Source: Zoogloeaceae bacterium
GTDB lineage: Bacteria; Pseudomonadota; Gammaproteobacteria; Burkholderiales; Rhodocyclaceae
Assembly (NCBI GenBank): GCA_031267345.1
Contig: JAIRZG010000074.1
Span: 1 to 5,026 of the forward strand
Reading direction: 5' to 3'
DNA length: 5,026 nt
A model generated the notes under the pieces. It was not told the DNA's origin. It ran no database searches and saw only the letters and a list, made by a program, of their open reading frames with translations. Of the stretch, positions 1-5,026 are shown piece after piece. The number at the start of each line of letters is the position of its first letter. Position 1 is the stretch's first letter. Made by a program: the position numbers and the translations under genes.

Positions 1-108
1 TGGCTGGAGAAGCATCGAAGGTTATGGAAGAACTGCGAGCGCAAACTCAACACCAGCTTGCAGTTCATCCATATGGCTTTCTTGGCGTTACTGCTCAAAA
101 GATCATGA
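1..108 (+). CDS. IS5-family (IS427-like group) transposase, C-terminal end only
   Basis: Frame 1 is open from the window edge and reads WLEKHRRLWKNCERKL, then a short hydrophobic helix (FIHMAFLALLLKRS) and a TGA stop at 106-108. This is the recognisable tail of DDE transposases of the IS5 family, IS427-like group, where a Trp-Leu, Arg-Arg-Leu and Cys/Tyr-Glu pattern follows the catalytic Glu helix. The catalytic Asp/Asp/Glu residues themselves lie outside the window, so activity cannot be judged. The stop codon overlaps the terminal inverted repeat, showing that the gene runs to the very end of the element. The family call is from remembered motifs, not a search. Confidence 0.85.
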   Translation, partial: WLEKHRRLWKNCERKLNTSLQFIHMAFLALLLKRS

Positions 109-116
109 ACAGGCTC
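107..116 (+). repeat. Probable right terminal inverted repeat of the IS5-family element
   Basis: The 10-base sequence gaacaggctc ends the element and overlaps the last two bases of the transposase stop codon. It is followed by the triplet tta, a TNA-type target site. Confirmation needs the left end of the element, which is not in the window. Confidence 0.55.
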
Positions 117-142
117 TTACAGACCACACCAACAGCAAAAGC

Positions 143-577
143 ATGGCTTCCAGCCTAAAAACGGCACAAGAAGAATTGGAAGCGATTGAAACGAATGTTG
201 GTTTGGTGAGCAAACCCCAAAGTTACAAGGAAATCGACGCATCCAACGCGCAACGCAAGGTGCGGGATACAAATGATTTACCGCTGGACGGCGCGAGAAT
301 TGCCTTTCGTTCACATAATGCCCGTCTAGGGAACTATGACAAAGCAAGATCGGACGATCACGAAAAAACCATCATCCAGGCGAGACAGCAAAACATCCGC
401 ATTGCCGAAAAACTCTACATCGCACGGCAGGAGAAAGCGCTGGGCAGGGAACCCAAAGAACAAATCAAGCCACAACAAAATAGACCTACGCAAGCACAAT
501 ATGAAAAGTACGCTGCTCAAATTCTCGCGCAACTGGAAGTCAACGGTAACCGATTACCCACCTTCGAGTACGCATAA
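143..577 (+). CDS. Unrecognised helical basic protein; probable C-terminal fragment of an IS-interrupted gene
   Basis: The 144 residues from ATG 143 are hydrophilic and rich in Lys, Arg, Gln, Glu and Ala. There is no signal peptide, membrane segment, Cys motif or catalytic signature. Most of it should be helical, for example the stretch around residues 75-105 (EKTIIQARQQNIRIAEKLYI). I do not recognise the family. No Shine-Dalgarno sequence precedes ATG 143. The frame stays open leftwards across the IS boundary, so the sequence from 119 on may be the 3' part of a longer gene cut by the IS5-type element rather than a complete gene. It converges with the TrbM-like frame and overlaps its 3' end by 61 bp (517-577). 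Next to a TrbM gene and with lower GC than the large gene, a plasmid or conjugative-element origin is likely but unproven. Confidence 0.5.
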   Translation: MASSLKTAQEELEAIETNVGLVSKPQSYKEIDASNAQRKVRDTNDLPLDGARIAFRSHNARLGNYDKARSDDHEKTIIQARQQNIRIAEKLYIARQEKALGREPKEQIKPQQNRPTQAQYEKYAAQILAQLEVNGNRLPTFEYA

Positions 578-858
578 CACTTCTTCACTGTGATGAACTC
601 ACGTAACGACTGATTCAGAAACGCCGCATCACAACAACCAGCGCCCTGCGCTATTTGCGCAACACGCTGCCGCATTTCATTGTCTTCATCAACCACCGGA
701 CACTTCGACAGGAAATCCTCCCGCGCCTTGATCGTCTTGGAGGTCGTTTTTTTCTTGATGCTGAAATAACGATTCAGGGACGGAGCGCACTCATCAGGGC
801 GCTCTTCAGGGGAAAGACACAAAATCGCTTCACAGGCGTCTTTCTCGTCGCCCGTCAA
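517..858 (-). CDS. trbM: TrbM/KikA/MpfK-family conjugal transfer protein, lacking its N-terminal export signal
   Basis: TrbM proteins are small, Cys-rich, exported proteins encoded with type IV secretion mating-pair genes; their exact role is poorly defined. The first 35 residues carry the family signature: TGDEKDACEAILCLS, then DECAPSLNRYFSI, then KAREDFLSKCP, with a later Cys pair (GCCDAAFLNQSL) matching the distal part of the domain. These Cys residues suit disulfide formation in the periplasm. The only usable start is TTG at 858, with AGGA at 866-863 four bases upstream, a short spacer. Upstream the frame is open to a stop at 916-918 and reads VAENSSQDE before the domain, without any hydrophobic signal peptide. 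Intact relatives have one just before this point. So the gene is either 5'-truncated, joined to the preceding frame through a frameshift, or a non-exported variant. No other transfer genes are in the window. Confidence 0.7.
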   Translation of the reverse strand: MTGDEKDACEAILCLSPEERPDECAPSLNRYFSIKKKTTSKTIKAREDFLSKCPVVDEDNEMRQRVAQIAQGAGCCDAAFLNQSLREFITVKKCYAYSKVGNRLPLTSSCARI

Positions 859-1192
859 TTCATCCTGCGATGAATTTTCGGCAACTTGCCTGCCGCTTCG
901 CGTTTGACCGCTTCGTTATCCACAGCCTGCAAAAAACTGCTTGCCCTTCGGCGATTCAGGATCAATGCCCGCTTTTATCGCTACAGCCTGCGCCAGTAGC
1001 GCGGTTTGTCCCTTTTCCGGGTCGTGTCGACATGTAATACGGCAGTCCATTCAGCCAGATTTTCACATAGTAGCCGTCTGTGGCGCTGATGATCTGAACC
1101 ACATTGATCAGTTCTTCCTGGTTATTTCTGTGCACCCTTGCCTGTAATTCCATGTCCGTGGTGGTCTCTCCAAAATTGAGCAGAAGCGGCAT
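855..1192 (-). pseudogene. Unrecognised small gene, coding signal broken across three reading frames
   Basis: The start is well supported: ATG 1192 lies 7 bases after GGAG (1203-1200) and 13 bp after the stop of the EAL-protein gene. The first frame reads MPLLLNFGETTTDMELQ and on to about residue 60 (ending near YYMSTRPGK), then drifts into an unlikely tail with a stop at 962-964. Removing one base near 1010-1016 (AAAAGGG on the coding strand) continues it as QTALLAQAVAIKAGIDPES. Removing one T from the T6 run (A6 at 931-936 on +) continues it as LQAVDNEAVKREAAGKLP, ending at TGA 855-857. The reconstruction is about 111 residues, soluble, with no motif I recognise. A further one-base gain near 874-882 would instead fuse it to the TrbM-like frame as one protein of about 224 residues. 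Decay is favoured because the adjacent 3.35-kb gene has no frame error, but sequencing indels in homopolymers are possible. Confidence 0.5.
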
Positions 1193-1199
1193 AATAAAA

Positions 1200-1203
1200 C
1201 TCC
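1200..1203 (-). promoter_or_regulatory. Ribosome binding site for the small gene after the EAL-protein gene
   Basis: GGAG on the minus strand, 7 bases before ATG 1192, lies within the 13-bp gap after the EAL-gene stop codon (1206-1208). It favours ATG 1192 over the longer in-frame extension that runs back antiparallel-free into the large gene's 3' end. It also suggests that both genes share one transcript. Confidence 0.6.
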
Positions 1204-1205
1204 AT

Positions 1206-4200
1206 TTACGCGTCCTTCTGTTCCCTTGCCCGTCCGCCCATCCGGGCGGCGATAGAAGCAACGGGCGTGGCGTCATGCCCCCGGAAATCCAGCCAGTTTT
1301 CCAGTTGGCGGACTTCCATGTCTTTGGCGAACAAAAAGCCCTGCGCGAAGCCGCAGCCGTGTTTTTGCAGGAATTCGAGTTGGGCGGGCGTTTCTACGCC
1401 TTCGGCGACGACTTCCAGTCCCGGTTCCGCCGCCAGCGCAAGCGTGGCGACGGCAACGGCGCAAGCGTCAGGATTATCCGGCAAACCCGCGACAAACGAC
1501 CGATCCAGCTTCAACCGCATAAAGGGAAGGCGCTTCAAGACCGCAAGGCTGGAACCGCCCGCGCCAAAATCATCCAGCGCCAGCGCAAACCCCATGTCGT
1601 GCAGATAGGCCAGGCGATCGTACAAAATCCTGCCCGATTGCGTCAAAACGCTTTCAGTAATTTCCAGTTCCAGATAATGCGGATCCGCACCTGTTTGGGC
1701 GAGAACGCTTTCCAGCATGCGCACGAAATCATCGCGGCAAATTTGTCGCGCGGAGATATTGATTGCTACGCGCAATCGCCGCGCGCGCCAGCGCGTCTGC
1801 TGCCGACAGGCTTCGGCAAACACCCATTCGCCCAGCGGCAGAATCAGGCCGGAATCCTCGGCGGCGGGAATAAAATGCGCCGGAAGCACCAGGCCGCTTT
1901 CCGGCTGCCGCCAGCGCGCCAACGCTTCGCAGACCGCCACATGACCACTGGCTATCGTCACCTGCGGCTGATAGTGCAGGACGAATTCATTGCGCTCCAG
2001 ACCCTGACGCAACGCGCCCTCCAGCATCCTGTTCTCAAAAACGCGCGCGTTCATGCGCGGCTCAAAAAACAGAAAGCGTTCCTTGCCCGCCTCCTTGGCC
2101 TTACGCATCGCCAGATTGGCATTGTGGGTGAGCGTGTCCAGTTCCCTGCCGTCTTCTGGATACAGCGCGATGCCGATACAGGCCGTAATGGACAGATCGA
2201 CGCCATCGAACTGCATCGGACGGCGCAGCGCCGCCAGCAGACGATTGGCGACATCGGCGGCAATTTCGGAACGATCCAGTTGCGGCAACAGCAACAGAAA
2301 TTCATCGCCCGCCAACCGCGCCACAATATCGTCGCCGCGCAGCGAATTTTTCAGGCGTTGCGCGACCACCGTCAGCAAATGATCGCCCACCTGACGTCCC
2401 AAAGACGCATTGACGCGCCCGAACTGGTCGAGATTGATCACCATGACCGCCAGCGCATATTCGCCATGCTTTTGAAGGGTCGCCAACGCCGCCTGCGCGC
2501 GGTTGTGCCAGAACGCGCCATTGGGTAGATGGGTCAGCGTATCCTGATAAGACAAAAAGCGCAGATACTTTTCATTTTGCCGCTGCGCGCTTACATCCTG
2601 CACGGTACCCTGAACGCGCCGCGCGCCATTGACGTCCGTCTCGAGATGAATGAAAAAGGAAAATAGAAGCGCCTTGTCGCTGTCCGGATTATCCGGAACG
2701 GCATCCTCACCCGGCAGAACATGGCAATCCAGCGTGACATTGCCTTCTTCCGTGTTTTGCACGGCTTCCAGCGCCCCGACAAGCCGCGCGCGATCCTGCG
2801 GCAGCGCCCTGGCGCAAAGTTTTTCCCAACTGTCCAGCCGATCAGCGGCAACGCCCAACATGGCGCACAATTCACCGGAAACGATAAACCGTCCATCGTC
2901 GCGAATCTCCCAACTGCCCGTGCGCGAAGCGCGCTGCGTCCAGGAAAGGATTTCCGTCTGCTCCTGCAAGCGCGTATTCGACGCGCGCAGACGCGAAAGA
3001 TGACGACGCGCGTCCGCTTTTCTGCGCCAGAGTTTGCTGGTATGGTTGAGCATGAAAATGACAAACAAAACCAGCGTCAGCGTACACACGGCAATGCTCG
3101 CCCAGATGTCCCAACCCCAATATCCCAGTTTGAGCTGCGATGGAATGCGCGTTCGCAGTTCCCATTCCTGATTCGCCAGGGTGAACCGATGACTCCGCAC
3201 AAAATGCGCCATCTTCCAGTCGTCCGTCTCGCATCCCGGCGCGCCCGCAAGACGAATTACGGCATCTTTACGCGACCGATCCTGCTGTGTCAGACAGGCT
3301 TCCAGTTCTTCCGGCAGCACGGCAGCCAGCATTTCCCGGACATCAAACGAACCGCTAATCACCCCAAGCCATTGCGGCCCGCTCCGGTTTCTGGCGCGAA
3401 CCACGTGATACAGCATGAACTTGCTCGTATCTATGTCCCGACCCAGAACGACGCCGCGCTGTACGCCCAGCTTGCCCGTATCCGCCGATTTTTCCAGCAG
3501 GGCGCGCACACGCGGCAAGGTCTGGAGATTCAGCCCCCAAAAGGCTTCATTACCCTCGAAAGGCGTCAGATACAAAAAAGGCAGATAGCCCGACGCAGGC
3601 GCGGCGACAGAAAAATCGCCCCCGGCATTCCTGTCGCGTATCCGGAAATCGGTCACGCCCGTCGCCTGTAAACGCGCTTCAAAAGCAGCGCGCTGCGTGT
3701 GATGAACATACGGCGCCCAGCCAAACCAGCCTATGCCCGACAAATTGCGCTGCGCCAGCGGTTGCAGAAAAGTCTGCCAGTCGCGCGCGCTCAATTCAGG
3801 TTGCAGATACATCAGCCGCCCCAGCGCCAGAACGAATTCCTCCTCCTGCGCCAGATAGCGCGAAAACGTCGTCGCCACCTGACTGCTCATTGCGTCGAAA
3901 TGGCTCTCCGCCCGCTCCCGTTCCTGCCCCAACACGTACAAAAAAGCAACGACCAACAACACAAAAGCCATGACAATCGGCAAACCCGTGCTGACGCGCT
4001 GTTCGCGCCAATAGTCGCGCGGCTGGGCGAACAGGATAAACATCAGGGGCGAAGCAATCAAAATGCCCAACACATCCCCCAACCACCAGACCAGACCCGT
4101 CGACCAGATTTCATCCAGCGGAATCATCCCCGACCAGTTCATCAGGGCCATCGCCGGAACCACGCCAATCAGGCAGCACAGCGGCGCCACCAGAAACAGC

Positions 4201-4556
4201 AAGCGCAACATGTGTCGCATCTGGAATCCCGGCAGACTGCGGGTCAGCCAATACCCCGCCAGCGTTTGCAACAGGATGACCGGAGCCAGCCCCATCAATC
4301 CCCACCAGCCCGACGGCACGCCCTGGCGCAGAACCAGCACGGTTTCCAGCATCACCGCGCCCAGCAACACCCCCGGCCACAACCATCTGCCATAAATAAT
4401 CAATGCCGCCAAGGCAATGCCCGTCGGCGGAAAAATCGGCAACACATACCCCGGGCTGGTCATGCCCAGAAAAAACAGCCCCGAAACGCAATAGACCAGC
4501 GCCAAAAGAAGAATGCCGCGCACCCTGCGTAATAACCCTATCGGCAAAACCGCCAT
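1206..4556 (-). CDS. Membrane cyclic-di-GMP phosphodiesterase: MASE1-CHASE-PAS-GGDEF(degenerate)-EAL
   Basis: This protein of 1116 residues probably hydrolyses cyclic-di-GMP to pGpG. MASE1 spans about 13-210, with roughly seven membrane helices and the motifs FPPTGIALAA (42-51) and WWLGDVLG (157-164). CHASE spans about 230-400, periplasmic, with FEARLQATG (292-300) and PFEGNE (332-337). One more helix (484-504) returns the chain to the cytoplasm, followed by a helical linker (508-540) and a PAS fold (about 540-660, TGSWEI). In the GGDEF domain (about 664-830) the motif is AGDEF (749-753). N708 replaces the first metal-binding Asp, G713 replaces the usual Lys of FK, and R721 replaces the usual His of LGH. 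N716 and D725 (guanine contacts) and the I-site RGDD (740-743), five residues before the motif, are kept. The EAL domain (about 840-1090) keeps E877 of EAL, N933, E965, D995/D996, K1016, E1052, E1055 and Q1072. ATG 4556 is the first possible start, since an in-frame TGA lies at 4560-4562. Architecture and residues point to a phosphodiesterase with a GTP- or c-di-GMP-sensing GGDEF domain. The signals sensed are unknown. Confidence 0.93.
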   Translation of the reverse strand: MAVLPIGLLRRVRGILLLALVYCVSGLFFLGMTSPGYVLPIFPPTGIALAALIIYGRWLWPGVLLGAVMLETVLVLRQGVPSGWWGLMGLAPVILLQTLAGYWLTRSLPGFQMRHMLRLLFLVAPLCCLIGVVPAMALMNWSGMIPLDEIWSTGLVWWLGDVLGILIASPLMFILFAQPRDYWREQRVSTGLPIVMAFVLLVVAFLYVLGQERERAESHFDAMSSQVATTFSRYLAQEEEFVLALGRLMYLQPELSARDWQTFLQPLAQRNLSGIGWFGWAPYVHHTQRAAFEARLQATGVTDFRIRDRNAGGDFSVAAPASGYLPFLYLTPFEGNEAFWGLNLQTLPRVRALLEKSADTGKLGVQRGVVLGRDIDTSKFMLYHVVRARNRSGPQWLGVISGSFDVREMLAAVLPEELEACLTQQDRSRKDAVIRLAGAPGCETDDWKMAHFVRSHRFTLANQEWELRTRIPSQLKLGYWGWDIWASIAVCTLTLVLFVIFMLNHTSKLWRRKADARRHLSRLRASNTRLQEQTEILSWTQRASRTGSWEIRDDGRFIVSGELCAMLGVAADRLDSWEKLCARALPQDRARLVGALEAVQNTEEGNVTLDCHVLPGEDAVPDNPDSDKALLFSFFIHLETDVNGARRVQGTVQDVSAQRQNEKYLRFLSYQDTLTHLPNGAFWHNRAQAALATLQKHGEYALAVMVINLDQFGRVNASLGRQVGDHLLTVVAQRLKNSLRGDDIVARLAGDEFLLLLPQLDRSEIAADVANRLLAALRRPMQFDGVDLSITACIGIALYPEDGRELDTLTHNANLAMRKAKEAGKERFLFFEPRMNARVFENRMLEGALRQGLERNEFVLHYQPQVTIASGHVAVCEALARWRQPESGLVLPAHFIPAAEDSGLILPLGEWVFAEACRQQTRWRARRLRVAINISARQICRDDFVRMLESVLAQTGADPHYLELEITESVLTQSGRILYDRLAYLHDMGFALALDDFGAGGSSLAVLKRLPFMRLKLDRSFVAGLPDNPDACAVAVATLALAAEPGLEVVAEGVETPAQLEFLQKHGCGFAQGFLFAKDMEVRQLENWLDFRGHDATPVASIAARMGGRAREQKDA

Positions 4557-4562
4557 GATTCA

Positions 4563-4569
4563 TCCCCCC
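4563..4569 (-). promoter_or_regulatory. Ribosome binding site of the EAL-protein gene
   Basis: The minus strand reads GGGGGGA ending six bases before ATG 4556. Because an in-frame stop lies at 4560-4562, this site and ATG 4556 fix the start. An ATG at 4563-4561 lies in another frame and gives no protein that resembles the family. Confidence 0.6.
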
Positions 4570-4583
4570 GGCAAGATGCGCTT

Positions 4584-4612
4584 ATTCTACTCTTGCAAAC
4601 GGCAATTTTGAC
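4584..4612 (-). promoter_or_regulatory. Weak candidate sigma-70 promoter for the EAL-protein gene
   Basis: TAGAAT (4589-4584 on the minus strand) matches the -10 consensus in five of six positions. At a 17-bp spacing the -35 position holds GTCAAA (4612-4607), only three of six. Transcription would start near 4577 and give a 5' leader of about 20 nt that includes the GGGGGGA ribosome site. The poor -35 suggests either low basal expression, an activator, or that the real promoter is elsewhere. Confidence 0.25.
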
Positions 4613-4657
4613 CCTTGCGGACGGAATAAGCAGAGCAATCGCAGGAATGCCGAAAAA

Positions 4658-4744
4658 CATGAATTCATGATGGCGGAACCGCCCGGATATCCCCGTGCGT
4701 CTCGTGGAGACAGGAGCTCCCTCTCCCCTTGTGGGAGAGGGGGC
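4658..4744. repeat. Cluster of five palindromes, REP/BIME-like element
   Basis: Five inverted repeats lie in 87 bp: CATGAATTCATG (4658-4669, perfect), GGCGGAACCGCC (4672-4683, 5-bp arms), GGATATCC (4685-4692, perfect), GTCTC/GAGAC with a 3-base loop (4699-4711), and a 12-bp stem with a 5-base loop (4716-4727 with 4733-4744, one T.G pair). The last has the CCCTCTCCC/GGGAGAGGG core common in dispersed repeats of proteobacterial genomes. Neither strand shows a T-run after the large hairpin, so it is not a simple intrinsic terminator. It lies between the IS1-type remnant and the promoter region of the EAL-protein gene. Dispersed copies elsewhere in the genome would confirm the call. Confidence 0.6.
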
Positions 4745-4793
4745 GCGATGGTTCAACCCTAACCAACCGTCTTGCAAACGGAACGGTCGCCCC

Positions 4794-5026
4794 CTCTCTA
4801 TCTCTCTCATCCGGGTCTCTCCTTCCGCAGTGCTCCGCTGGATACGCGCAGCGCGCGTCCAGATGGCGGAACAGATGCGTCAGGCCGCGACAGCGGTTGG
4901 TCGTGAGCTGCCCGATGTGATCGAGAGGGACGAAATCCATGCCTTCGTTAAAAAAAACAGCAACGCGCCGTCGTTTGGACTGCTTATCGCCGACGGGAAC
5001 GTTGTGTTATTGCGGATGAAACCGGA
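4794..5026 (+). pseudogene. IS1-family transposase (InsB-like), central fragment with a frame change
   Basis: Frame 3 reads a helix-turn-helix-like end (VSPSAVLRWIRAA, about 4815-4853), then a linker, then ELPDVIERDEIHAFVKK (4905-4955). This matches the IS1 InsB region around the first catalytic Asp (EMDEQWGYV in IS1); the Asp codon is 4929-4931. After the A8 tract (4950-4957) the similarity continues one frame back, as QQRAVVWTAYRRRERCVIAD, like the QRWLFYAYDSLRKTVVAH segment of IS1. The N-terminal CxxC zinc-finger region expected upstream is absent; the palindrome cluster sits there instead. The end of the gene is outside the window. Because the 5' part is missing, this is most likely a dead remnant, though the frame change could be a ribosomal slip or a sequencing indel. 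Confidence 0.7.

Larger units (their letters stand above)
1..116 (+). mobile_element. Right (3') end of an IS5-family insertion sequence
   Basis: The transposase tail is followed at once by gaacaggctc (107-116). This reads gagcctgttc on the other strand and resembles the GAGCCTGTT-type ends of IS427-group elements. The next bases, tta (117-119), fit the TNA target duplication of this group. The element therefore probably ends at 116. The left end, the matching inverted repeat and the second tta copy are outside the window, so the exact boundary is an inference. Confidence 0.7.
4557..4793. other. Non-coding interval between the EAL-protein gene and the IS1-type remnant
   Basis: I find no convincing gene here. 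It holds the ribosome site and candidate promoter of the EAL-protein gene and the palindrome cluster. It also holds two direct-repeat copies, tcttgcaaacgg at 4591-4602 and 4770-4781. An 11-base sequence, gatggcggaac, occurs at 4669-4679 and again at 4862-4872 inside the transposase remnant. Open frames crossing this interval on the minus strand only translate the palindromes. Confidence 0.6.

Noticed and set aside
545..558. GGTAACCGATTACC as an operator or terminator
   Set aside because: Only five base pairs form around a four-base loop, with no T-run. It lies inside two overlapping reading frames, so chance or coding constraint is enough.
655..873. + strand frame of 72 codons opposite the TrbM-like gene
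   Set aside because: It is antisense to a frame with clear TrbM motifs and its product shows nothing recognisable.
1104..2528. 474-codon open frame on the + strand opposite the GGDEF/EAL region
   Set aside because: It is antisense to an intact, well-recognised gene. Its protein is rich in Gln, Arg, His and Ala with no domain, as expected from the complement of GC-rich codons.
2721..4532. Two further long + strand frames (2721-3671 and 3699-4532)
   Set aside because: Both lie opposite the PAS/CHASE/MASE1 part of the large gene and have low-complexity Gln/Arg/His-rich products, typical of antisense shadows.
4716..4744. Strong hairpin as an intrinsic terminator
   Set aside because: The stem is long and GC-rich, but no T-run follows on either strand, and it sits within a group of palindromes. 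A repeat element explains it better.
4538..4940. Minus-strand frames of 90 and 91 codons upstream of the EAL-protein gene
   Set aside because: They translate the palindrome cluster and the antisense of the transposase remnant. They have no ribosome site and no recognisable domain.
1..5026. CRISPR array, tRNA or rRNA genes, toxin-antitoxin pair or phage-defence cassette
   Set aside because: I found no regularly spaced repeats, no cloverleaf or rRNA-like sequence, and no paired small genes with known toxin or defence motifs. Apart from the EAL protein, the remaining frames are mobile-element related or unrecognised.

Overview
The window looks like a piece of accessory DNA from a proteobacterium, possibly a betaproteobacterium. 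The clues are an IS5/IS427-type transposase end, a TrbM-family conjugation gene, an IS1-type transposase piece and a large MASE1/CHASE/GGDEF/EAL signalling protein. No marker fixes the genus. Sampled stretches of the left part are about 45-47% GC, while parts of the large gene reach about 70%, which fits an imported left flank.

Layout, left to right. Positions 1-116 are the 3' end of an IS5-family element: the transposase C-terminus, a stop codon lying inside the terminal inverted repeat, and a TNA-type target triplet. From 119 to 577 (+) runs an unrecognised helical, basic open frame that is probably the 3' part of a gene cut by that element. It converges on, and overlaps by 61 bp, a TrbM-family reading frame (517-858, -) that lacks the usual signal peptide. 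Next, 855-1192 (-) holds an unrecognised small gene whose coding signal passes through three frames. Its start has a clear ribosome binding site 13 bp after the large gene.

The large gene, 1206-4556 (-), is intact and encodes an 1116-residue membrane protein: MASE1 sensor, periplasmic CHASE sensor, one more membrane helix, PAS, a degenerate GGDEF domain (AGDEF motif, metal-ligand Asp replaced by Asn, I-site RxxD kept) and an EAL domain with every catalytic residue I checked. It is best read as a membrane cyclic-di-GMP phosphodiesterase with two or three sensory inputs.

Upstream of it, 4557-4793 has no convincing gene. It carries a candidate promoter and a dense run of five palindromes (4658-4744) resembling a REP/BIME-type repeat. 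From about 4794 to the right edge lies the middle part of an IS1-family transposase (+). It lacks its N-terminal zinc-finger region and changes frame at an eight-A tract just after the first catalytic Asp.

Functionally, the only evidently working gene is the c-di-GMP phosphodiesterase. The rest looks like mobile-element debris: two IS remnants, an IS-cut gene, a beheaded conjugation gene and a frame-broken small gene. I see no tRNA, rRNA, CRISPR array or intrinsic terminator, and no clear new multi-gene system. The points most worth checking are the palindrome cluster, the three-frame small gene joined to TrbM, the A8 frameshift and the input/output wiring of the large sensor protein.
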